Below are positions 1 through 5,671 of a DNA stretch of 7,370 nucleotides, piece by piece. Position 1 is the stretch's first letter, and the number at the start of each line of letters is the position of its first letter. The stretch comes from Prosthecobacter sp. (lineage in GTDB: Bacteria > Verrucomicrobiota > Verrucomicrobiia > Verrucomicrobiales > Verrucomicrobiaceae): NCBI GenBank assembly GCA_025869455.1, contig JAOZVT010000685.1:1-7370 (forward strand), written 5' to 3'. Made by a program: the position numbers and the translations under genes. The notes beneath the pieces are model-generated. The model did no database searches. It worked only from the letters and a program-made list of their open reading frames with translations, and was not told the DNA's origin.

Positions 1-83
1 ACAGTTTAGCCGAGCCTGTCAAGATCCGAGGAAAGGGGCTTCGTTTGACGGATACTTTAAACCAGCTTAAATCTGCAATCTAA
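1..83 (+). CDS. C-terminal end of an unidentified protein (5' part outside window)
   Basis: A frame open from the left edge reads 26 codons and ends in TAA at 81-83. Its last residues are KGLRLTDTLNQLKSAI, which has a normal amphipathic protein composition, while the other two plus-strand frames stop at 7-9 and 68-70. It is followed by a non-coding stretch and then converges with the sulfotransferase gene. Too little is visible to name a family. It could be a chance open frame, but the clean ending just before a hairpin-bearing gap makes a real gene end more likely than not. Confidence 0.4.
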   Translation, partial: SLAEPVKIRGKGLRLTDTLNQLKSAI

Positions 84-93
84 ACGGACTTTT

Positions 94-157
94 TTGGATA
101 CTCCTCCCTACTCGCTGCATGGTCGGGGCGGTTTTTCAGGATCGACTAATTATCCAA
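94..157. terminator. Possible bidirectional terminator hairpin between convergent genes
   Basis: An imperfect stem pairs CCTCCC (103-108) with GGGGCGG (125-131), with one mismatch, and TTTTT follows at 132-136, as expected of a plus-strand intrinsic terminator. An outer inverted repeat, TTGGATA (94-100) with TATCCAA (151-157), encloses it. The stem is short and imperfect, so this call rests mainly on its position between the gene ends at 83 and 177. Confidence 0.28.
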
Positions 158-176
158 GGGTGCTGACAGTCCCAGA

Positions 177-797
177 TCATTTGGAAGTCACAGGAGATAA
201 TTGATTAAATTTAAAAATATCATAGTCCAAGGCATAGAGCTTCCTCACTAGGTTAACAACATGCATTGAAGGCTTAAAATTCCCAGGCCGTTGAGAGACA
301 TTGATTTTGACCAAAGGGATATAGGTTATGCCGATTCTCTCAGAAATATCTGCCCAGGCTTCCGGCAGCTTGTCATAATCATACACTTGATCCACGAGAA
401 TAAGGCCTTCAGCATCGCATAGAAACATATGCTGTGGCAGCAGGTGAACTATCTTTTGAACAAGGGCGGGGTTCATCTCCACCCACTTCACAAATTCATC
501 AATCGTATCACATTCGTGGATCACTTGATTGTTCAGAGCTGGATGAATCTTTTGTTGGCGAAGATAGTAAAAGGCGGAAACAAAACGGTCAACGGGATGA
601 CGGATGACCGAAAATTTAAAATAATGTTCAAAAACTTCAGGGTAAGTTGATCTGTATCCCAAGGCGGTTGTATGCCCGCCTACAGTCCCTTTGCTTCCCT
701 GTAGCAACGCACGCTCGATAGCCGTTCCCGCAGTTTTAGGGACATGAACAAAGATGGTTCTGAGTTGTTGATAGATTTGAGGGTTGGGATAGACCAT
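177..797 (-). CDS. Sulfotransferase family protein (Sulfotransfer_2-like, PAPS-dependent)
   Basis: This 206-residue protein very likely transfers sulfate from PAPS to a carbohydrate hydroxyl. The 5'-phosphosulfate-binding loop is visible at residues 18-31 (HVPKTAGTAIERAL). The 3'-phosphate-binding motif lies at 64-79 (VIRHPVDRFVSAFYYL), with the conserved Arg66 and Ser74. A PQHMFLC segment (121-127) and an N-x-S-x-R segment near 166-170 also match carbohydrate sulfotransferases of the eukaryotic HNK-1/chondroitin type and their bacterial relatives. There is no signal peptide or membrane segment, so it should act in the cytoplasm on a sugar precursor or an unexported acceptor. It is the last gene of the minus-strand operon, 8 nt after the GT32 gene, which suggests that it sulfates a glycan made by its neighbours. 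No clear Shine-Dalgarno sequence precedes the ATG. The family call is firm; the substrate is unknown. Confidence 0.86.
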   Translation of the reverse strand: MVYPNPQIYQQLRTIFVHVPKTAGTAIERALLQGSKGTVGGHTTALGYRSTYPEVFEHYFKFSVIRHPVDRFVSAFYYLRQQKIHPALNNQVIHECDTIDEFVKWVEMNPALVQKIVHLLPQHMFLCDAEGLILVDQVYDYDKLPEAWADISERIGITYIPLVKINVSQRPGNFKPSMHVVNLVRKLYALDYDIFKFNQLSPVTSK

Positions 798-805
798 GAC
801 GGTGC

Positions 806-1465
806 TCAGAGGTTTGTATTTTTCACAAGCCCGTCACGGCGGCCTGGTCCGTGCCAACTCGCCATGCGCATATGGTAGCCGTAAACGCGTTTTCCGATGC
901 CATCTTGGCAGCTTTGATTATCAAAAAGATCAGGCCCGAAGATGGTCGTCCCAGGCTTCTCCACGAGGGTCTTGTAAAAAGCACCGATAGCCAGCGGCCC
1001 TGTATGGTGGAGCACTGGGGTGGTGGCTGGCAGAGCCAACATGTAGTCAACCAACTGTAACCAAAAGGGATGCCCGGCGGTGCTGCCCATGAAGGCATTC
1101 CCAAGAAAGTCCCAGCCTTTCACCAGCGCCTGGGTGGACTGGTAAAAATACAGGTCGTTGCCATCTTCGAACAGATGGGCCGGATCCTGCGTGAAGATGA
1201 AGTCCAAATCCGCATAAATGCCGCCATGGAGGTACAAGATGAAGTAGCGCGCGACATCCACTTTTTTGATGCCCCTGTCCAGGGAGTCCCAACCAGCGTA
1301 GTATTCAGGAAAGCGGGTGCGGACCAGATGATCTAGATCCTCATCCGTCCAAAGTTTATACTCCCATCCTGGGAAGAACCGACTGACGGCTGTCCGTGAT
1401 TTTCTGAAAATCCAGTGCTCAGGACAGGCATTCTTCCATGTCTGGTGAACGAGCTTTTCAATCAT
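806..1465 (-). CDS. Glycosyltransferase family 32 (Och1-like, DXD motif)
   Basis: This 219-residue protein opens with the family's typical start (MIEKLVHQTW, residues 1-10). FPGWEYKLWTDEDL follows at 31-44, and then the core VDVARYFILYLHGGIYADLD at 69-88, whose D86-L-D88 is the DXD motif that binds the metal and nucleotide-sugar. A C-terminal H198...H205 region (YGYHMRMASWHG) matches the conserved His/Trp end of the 'glycosyltransferase sugar-binding region containing DXD motif' family. Known members include yeast Och1 mannosyltransferase and bacterial capsule or O-antigen galactosyl- and mannosyltransferases. No membrane segment is visible, so it is probably a cytoplasmic or peripheral enzyme. 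It lies 30 nt after a secreted hypothetical protein and 8 nt before the sulfotransferase, and is probably co-transcribed with both. Donor and acceptor sugars cannot be read from the sequence. Confidence 0.88.
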   Translation of the reverse strand: MIEKLVHQTWKNACPEHWIFRKSRTAVSRFFPGWEYKLWTDEDLDHLVRTRFPEYYAGWDSLDRGIKKVDVARYFILYLHGGIYADLDFIFTQDPAHLFEDGNDLYFYQSTQALVKGWDFLGNAFMGSTAGHPFWLQLVDYMLALPATTPVLHHTGPLAIGAFYKTLVEKPGTTIFGPDLFDNQSCQDGIGKRVYGYHMRMASWHGPGRRDGLVKNTNL

Positions 1466-1495
1466 GCGTCAGAAATCGTATTCGCCGATTGATCC

Positions 1496-2059
1496 TCACA
1501 GCCTCTTGGGAATGCTGACCAATTGTTTAACTAAAACAAATTCATCTCCTGATGATTTATAAGAGCCATGCAAGACGACCTGAGCCAGGCTGCCTTCTTC
1601 AAGAACTTTCAAGTTGGTTTGTATTTTCTCTCCGTAGATACTTTTTCCGTCCACGACAATTTCGTTGCTCGGGGTAGGATTCTTGTGCAGCAAGTAGGTA
1701 AGAGTGGTTTTCTCTTTGGCTTCGTGAAGGTCGGAAAACTCAGATCCCCCTCTTTCCCTCGTGATACGTTCTGTGAATACTAGGTTAGTGATCTCTCTGC
1801 CATCTTTGATGACGGTAAGGTTAAGGGAGCCAAACTTCCCATGTTCCGGGATATTTCTCCAGCTTCCCTGCGATATCCATATATCCTGCTCAGGGGTAAA
1901 ACCGATGGTTAGAAGGAGCATGTCATTAATCCATCGAAATCTGACCTCAGGTTCCTCCGCCTTTAGAGATGGAAGAAATGCATAAAGCAGACATAGAGTA
2001 ATCAGACAGGACTCTATGAAGCGTAATTTGAGAAAATATAGGCGGGGCGAGCGTGTCAT
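1496..2059 (-). CDS. Hypothetical exported protein with Sec signal peptide
   Basis: I do not recognise this 187-residue protein. A convincing signal peptide is visible: a basic N-region (residues 1-13, four Arg and one Lys), a hydrophobic core around 18-30 (CLITLCLLYAFLP) and a probable cleavage after Ala34 in SLKA|EE. The mature part of about 150 residues is hydrophilic, with alternating hydrophobic residues typical of beta strands, and has no Cys after the leader. It should reside in the periplasm or outside the cell. The gene starts 10 nt after the preceding gene and ends 30 nt before the GT32 gene, so it is probably part of the five-gene operon. An AGG lies only a few bases before the ATG, too close to be a good ribosome binding site. 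Its function is unknown; an accessory or partner of the two upstream orphan proteins is plausible by position only. Confidence 0.72.
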   Translation of the reverse strand: MTRSPRLYFLKLRFIESCLITLCLLYAFLPSLKAEEPEVRFRWINDMLLLTIGFTPEQDIWISQGSWRNIPEHGKFGSLNLTVIKDGREITNLVFTERITRERGGSEFSDLHEAKEKTTLTYLLHKNPTPSNEIVVDGKSIYGEKIQTNLKVLEEGSLAQVVLHGSYKSSGDEFVLVKQLVSIPKRL

Positions 2060-2069
2060 GACCTGCGGG

Positions 2070-2882
2070 TCAAGGGTGCATTTTAGACCTGGGCTGAAAT
2101 CCGGGGTTGTTGCTGATATAATCCGTCTTGACCGGTCTTTGGATGAGGCGCTGCCTCCATCCTTCCCAGAGAAGATCTCCTAACTCGTTGCTGTTGGCCG
2201 AGGACAGGTCCTTTTCGAGCAGTTCTCTGACAGCTGTGGGGATCTTGGCCGAATCCAAGATGGCCCCTGGATTGCTTGCAGGTTTCAGCAATTGATACAG
2301 GGTGCCTCGGAGGCACACGAGGTCCAGTTCCAGGTTGTCTGACTCGTGATAGGCTATGACGTCTTCATCTTCCTGGCGTTTAATATCGGGGTCCCAATTT
2401 AACTGTCCAGGTTGCGGTATAGGGGCCATCGGTTGCAGAGCAAACTGGTTTATAACTGGGGATGCTCTTTCTAACACAGTCGCTATTTTTGCCTGATCCA
2501 TTTCAGCGCCAATCAAGTTGCTTGCCATCGCAAGGGTGATCCTTGCGGAAACCCTTCCCCTCCCCCAAGGACTAAGTTTGACTCCTGAATTTTCTAGAGA
2601 TTCTAACGATTGAAGTATTGCGGGTGGCAGGTCAAAAGGTTGTTGTACCAATGTGGCAAAGATGTCAGCCAAAGCGGCCTCTAGAAGGCTTTTGGCTTCC
2701 AGATTTCTCCACGCCTGTTCATTGATGGGGGCTGACTCTGCGATCATATAAATCACACCATTTAATTTTTGGCGCGAATATAAATCGCTGGCATCAAGAT
2801 GGGGGAAGCCAATGGCGGAGATAAAAGCTAGGAATAGATGTAAATTTTGAGCCTTCGGCTGCTGTAAAGTTAGTTTTTTCAT
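2070..2882 (-). CDS. Hypothetical protein with weak N-terminal signal or anchor
   Basis: This is a 270-residue protein of no family I recognise. The N-terminus starts MKKLTLQQPKAQN, followed by a short hydrophobic stretch at residues 14-27 (LHLFLAFISAIGFP) and then LDAS, which could be a weak signal peptide cleaved near Ala31 or an uncleaved anchor. Residues 55-150 are rich in Ala, Leu and Glu and look alpha-helical. A Pro-rich linker follows (151-160, PMAPIPQPGQ), then an acidic patch (QEDEDVIAYHESD, 170-182) and a second helical part. It lies 32 nt downstream of the Thr/Pro-rich protein gene and 10 nt upstream of the signal-peptide protein, all on the minus strand, so the three orphans probably form one unit. 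The start is the first ATG in frame after the upstream gene ends, with no Shine-Dalgarno sequence. Confidence 0.7.
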   Translation of the reverse strand: MKKLTLQQPKAQNLHLFLAFISAIGFPHLDASDLYSRQKLNGVIYMIAESAPINEQAWRNLEAKSLLEAALADIFATLVQQPFDLPPAILQSLESLENSGVKLSPWGRGRVSARITLAMASNLIGAEMDQAKIATVLERASPVINQFALQPMAPIPQPGQLNWDPDIKRQEDEDVIAYHESDNLELDLVCLRGTLYQLLKPASNPGAILDSAKIPTAVRELLEKDLSSANSNELGDLLWEGWRQRLIQRPVKTDYISNNPGFQPRSKMHP

Positions 2883-2914
2883 GGTTGAAGCATTATTTTA
2901 GTTATTGGATAGCG

Positions 2915-4105
2915 TTATGGTTTTGGCTTCCATGGTCCTCTTTTATTGCCGTCTAAGCGGGGTTGTCCATTATACTTGACCCCGACTAGTCCTTTGTAAT
3001 CTGCACTAAAAAAACTGAAAAAGTGATCACATGAAATATTTGGTATTGCCGTCCATCCGTTGGCGCCATCATATTCATAGGTGATGCCCGAAAGGGTATA
3101 GTGCGCATCTGTTGGAGTACCTCCAGAATCTAAAATGGGTCTTGTTTCTTGATTGGTGGTAAGGATATCTGTAAATAGGCCATTGATTAGTAAATTGCTT
3201 ACAACTTGCTGGGCAGGTTCGGAATGTGTAGTGCCATTGGGATACGTCCATGAAATTGCAGGAACCAGTTCTTTTATCTGAAAACCTGAAAAGTTTACGT
3301 CTACCGGATAACATTCAAGTGTAAATTTAGTTCCAGCCCATATAATGAATCCAGCCGAATCTGGAACAATAGGGGGATTTCCAGGTGGATAATCCTGTTG
3401 CGATATAGCATTCATGGATGAGGGAAGAATGACGCTAAAGTTCTTAGTTGGTGAGTTGGCTCCTGATATGGCGGCAGAAACAGTAACCTGGGCGACCGGA
3501 TCCTTGAGGTTTCCTAAAATTTTACTATGGGGATTGCTGGTATTATATAGGGTTCCATGAGTTGTACTCCAACTAATGCTAGTTCCTGAAGGTGGAATTG
3601 GATCTAGCACTAAGTTGACAAATTCGTAAATTCCAATTTTCGTTCTTGAATTTGGTGTGGTGCCATCTTTTGCAGGTAGCGCTGTGCTACTATTGATTTG
3701 ATAGATAGGCGGCGGAGTTGCTGTTACTGTAGGTGTCGCCGTAGGCACCACCGAAGTTGGTGCGGGGGTAGGACTCGGTGTCGGACTCGGTGTCGGAGAC
3801 GCTGTTGGTGGCGGCGTGGGGGAGGGTGTCGGAGGAGGAGTGGGCGGGGAGGTTGGCGGTGGTGTGGGAGGGGGAAGTGTTGGCGTCGGACTCGGAGTGG
3901 GCTGTGGTGTCGGACCTGCCGTAGGTCCAGGTGTCGGAGACGGGCTTGGTGAAGGGCTGGGAGTCGGCGTCGGGGTGGGTGTTGGCGACGGTGTAGGCGT
4001 CGGGGGCAAGGTGTGTTGAGGTGTCTGCGTGGGGGTGACACCAGGCGATGTGGGCATCGGCGATGGTGTTGGCGTCGGCGTCGGAGTAGGTGTTGGATCA
4101 GGCAT
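2915..4105 (-). CDS. Mucin-like Thr/Pro-rich protein with C-terminal beta-rich domain
   Basis: This protein has two parts (396 residues from the ATG at 4105). Directly after the start, about 130 residues consist almost wholly of TP, SP and PP dipeptides. A globular region of about 260 residues follows, with alternating polar and hydrophobic residues suggesting beta sandwiches (GIYEFVNLVL, ISWSTTHGTLYN and QVTVSAAISG resemble Ig/PKD-like strands), and then a Trp/Tyr-rich end. TP/SP tracts usually act as extended, often O-glycosylated linkers in exported proteins, yet no signal peptide precedes this one. An in-frame TTG at 4126 would add only seven residues (start-SGIFCV), and a stop lies two codons upstream of that. 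I prefer the ATG because AGGA (4118-4121) lies 12 nt before it. The gene is first in the minus-strand operon. The function is unknown; an acceptor for the neighbouring glycosyltransferases is my inference. Confidence 0.72.
   Translation of the reverse strand: MPDPTPTPTPTPTPSPMPTSPGVTPTQTPQHTLPPTPTPSPTPTPTPTPSPSPSPSPTPGPTAGPTPQPTPSPTPTLPPPTPPPTSPPTPPPTPSPTPPPTASPTPSPTPSPTPAPTSVVPTATPTVTATPPPIYQINSSTALPAKDGTTPNSRTKIGIYEFVNLVLDPIPPSGTSISWSTTHGTLYNTSNPHSKILGNLKDPVAQVTVSAAISGANSPTKNFSVILPSSMNAISQQDYPPGNPPIVPDSAGFIIWAGTKFTLECYPVDVNFSGFQIKELVPAISWTYPNGTTHSEPAQQVVSNLLINGLFTDILTTNQETRPILDSGGTPTDAHYTLSGITYEYDGANGWTAIPNISCDHFFSFFSADYKGLVGVKYNGQPRLDGNKRGPWKPKP
3707..4096 (-). repeat. Imperfect 6-bp tandem repeat array encoding (T/S)-P dipeptides
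   Basis: About 390 bp of degenerate hexamers (plus-strand GGTGTC, GGCGTC, GGACTC and similar units) encode 130 residues dominated by Thr-Pro, Ser-Pro and Pro-Pro. There are runs such as four consecutive TP pairs near the start and four consecutive SP pairs in the middle. Units differ mostly at third codon positions, so the dipeptide register is kept while the DNA identity drifts. This suggests selection on the protein repeat as well as slippage. Pure hexamer gain or loss would keep the frame and change only the stalk length. Confidence 0.85.
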
Positions 4106-4352
4106 AACACAAAAAATTCCTGACAATGATTATGTGAGCATTCGGATGTCCCAAATTATCTAAATACATCAATTAGCTTATTAGTTAGACCAAAAAGATG
4201 GAAGATTAAAATATGATTATCCACCTATAAAGATTAATCTTATCTACGTAAGATCGTAAAAAATTACCATACCTTAACTATGCATTTCATTGACTGTCTG
4301 ATCATTTTCCGAAAATATCCCTGAAGGTAAAAAGTTTATTCGACGTCTTGCT
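4106..4352. promoter_or_regulatory. Divergent AT-rich intergenic region with palindromes (putative promoters)
   Basis: This stretch separates the leftward five-gene operon from the rightward GT60 gene and is much more AT-rich than its flanks. It must hold the start signals for at least the GT60 gene and probably the operon. A perfect 10-bp palindrome (AGATTAATCT, 4231-4240) overlaps an inverted repeat, ATCTTA (4237-4242) with TAAGAT (4249-4254), near the middle, where an operator for divergent promoters could sit. I see no convincing -35/-10 pair with normal spacing on either strand, so no promoter is placed. No signal-peptide-like reading frame is present here that could be joined to the Thr/Pro-rich protein. 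Confidence 0.4.
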
Positions 4353-5585
4353 ATGATCTTCATCCAAATTGCCGCCTACAGAGATCCAGAACTGCTTCCT
4401 ACAATCCAAGACTGTCTGGCGAAGGCTAGGTACAAGAGAGATCTCAGGTTTGGCATTTGCTGGCAAAGGCATGAAAACGACAACACTCTTGATGCCTTCA
4501 AGCGGCGGAAGAGCTTTCGCATCGACAAGCATCTCTGGCACGAAAGCCAGGGGCTTTGCTGGGCACGTTCGCGGATTCAGAAGATGTATGAGGGAGAGGA
4601 CTACATTATGCAACTGGACTCTCACCACCGTTTTGTCCAAGACTGGGATGTAAAGCTAATAGAGTCCATGGAGTTAACGGGAAGCGCCAAGCCCATCATC
4701 ACTTCTTACGCAGGCGTCTTTAATCCCGCTGTTCCCGAACTGACTGACCAAGGGCCTTATAAGATGGTGGCCGACAGGTTCACCCCCTCAGGCACCATTC
4801 TCTTCAGACCCCACATCATTCAGGGCTGGCAGGATTTGAACAAACCTGTCCGTGCACGATTCGTATCTGGCCATTTCTTTTTTACCCTAGGACGCCATTG
4901 CGAAGAATATCGCTATGATCCGATGCTTTATTTCGCCGGTGATGAGATAAGCCTGAGTATTCGTTCATTCACGCTTGGATACGATCTGTTTCATCCTCAC
5001 AGAACTTATCTTTGGCACGAATATACCCGCCAGGGCCGCCCGAAGCACTGGGACGATCATGTGGCGGACAACCGGGAAAAAGTCGGCAGCCTGTGGCATG
5101 AACGTGACAAGGTCAGCAAACGGAGGCTACGCCAGATGCTGAGGGAAGAGGACAATGGAGAGGACATCAGCGGCTACGGTCTGGGTGATGTCAGGACTCA
5201 TCAGGAATATGAACGGTATGCAGGCATCAACTTTGCCATGCGGAGGCTTCACAGGGAAACCGTGGCCGGAAAAGAGCCGCCCTGCACCTATGTGGATGAT
5301 CAGCAATGGAACTCGTCTTTCCTGCATGAGCATACGGTGGAACTCAAATGGACGGCGGCTGACATCGATCAGTGCTCCGACCATAAGTTTGTTTACTTCG
5401 GTATTGAAGACCATCAGGGCAATGTTCTCTACCGATATGACGCCTCAGCTCAAAGCGAAGAGACGCGTGGGCATATCCAAAGAAAATCGGTCACCTTCAG
5501 TGCGTCCACTAAACCTGCCAAATTGATCATCTGGCCCGTGAGCCACTCCCGCGGATGGCTCAACAAGATCGTCCATCATCTTTAA
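4353..5585 (+). CDS. GT60-type GlcNAc-transferase (glycosyltransferase, GlcNAc family) with C-terminal extension
   Basis: This 410-residue protein starts exactly as the GlcNAc-transferase family does (IFIQIAAYRDPEL, residues 2-14). The metal and nucleotide-sugar motif is at 87-94 (QLDSHHRF, with D89 and H91 replacing the usual DXD), followed by W98-D99. A second conserved block, FAGDEISLSIRSFTLGYDLF (194-213), leads into HPHRTYLWHEY, also typical. Characterised members are UDP-GlcNAc:polypeptide alpha-GlcNAc-transferases: Dictyostelium Skp1 GnT1, which modifies hydroxyproline, and the Trypanosoma cruzi enzyme, which modifies mucin Thr. Residues from about 312 to 410 form a beta-rich C-terminal part (KFVYFGIEDHQGNVLYRYD, then KLIIWPVSHSRGWL) of unknown role. 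No signal peptide or membrane segment is seen, so it is probably cytoplasmic. The frame is open back to 4302, but ATG 4353 is the first normal start and fits the family. The substrate in this organism is unknown. Confidence 0.87.
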   Translation: MIFIQIAAYRDPELLPTIQDCLAKARYKRDLRFGICWQRHENDNTLDAFKRRKSFRIDKHLWHESQGLCWARSRIQKMYEGEDYIMQLDSHHRFVQDWDVKLIESMELTGSAKPIITSYAGVFNPAVPELTDQGPYKMVADRFTPSGTILFRPHIIQGWQDLNKPVRARFVSGHFFFTLGRHCEEYRYDPMLYFAGDEISLSIRSFTLGYDLFHPHRTYLWHEYTRQGRPKHWDDHVADNREKVGSLWHERDKVSKRRLRQMLREEDNGEDISGYGLGDVRTHQEYERYAGINFAMRRLHRETVAGKEPPCTYVDDQQWNSSFLHEHTVELKWTAADIDQCSDHKFVYFGIEDHQGNVLYRYDASAQSEETRGHIQRKSVTFSASTKPAKLIIWPVSHSRGWLNKIVHHL

Positions 5586-5612
5586 TGAAGGCTCTAAAAA
5601 GGAGAGGCTCTG

Positions 5613-5628
5613 TCCTCACGTTTGAGGA
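5613..5628. terminator. Short hairpin between convergent genes
   Basis: TCCTCA (5613-5618) and TGAGGA (5623-5628) form a perfect 6-bp stem with a CGTT loop, in the 86-nt gap between the converging ends of the GT60 gene (5585) and the GT29-like gene (5672). Because it is symmetrical it could serve both. No T-run follows on either strand, so it is not a classic intrinsic terminator; position is the main support. Confidence 0.3.
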
Positions 5629-5671
5629 TTGATGAAGACTCCGGGACTGGCCTTAGCAGATAAACGCCGGA

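Noticed and set aside
1..176. Left edge considered as an insertion-sequence end or attachment site.
   Set aside because: No terminal inverted repeat, target duplication or transposase motif is visible; only a short gene end and a weak hairpin can be supported.
806..1336. Several overlapping open frames of 64-93 codons on both strands across the GT32 gene.
   Set aside because: They lie inside the GT32 frame, which has a full set of family motifs, and none shows a recognisable domain or signal peptide.
3707..4096. Repeats considered as a CRISPR array or regulatory iterons.
   Set aside because: Units are contiguous 6-bp coding repeats without spacers, and they read cleanly as TP/SP dipeptides inside a gene.
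3698..4110. Open frames over the repeat tract giving Arg/Cys-rich, Gly/Val-rich (GVGVGVG) or Arg/His-rich proteins.
   Set aside because: Any 6-bp repeat stays open in several frames. Only the Thr/Pro frame continues into a long normal-looking domain (down to 2915).
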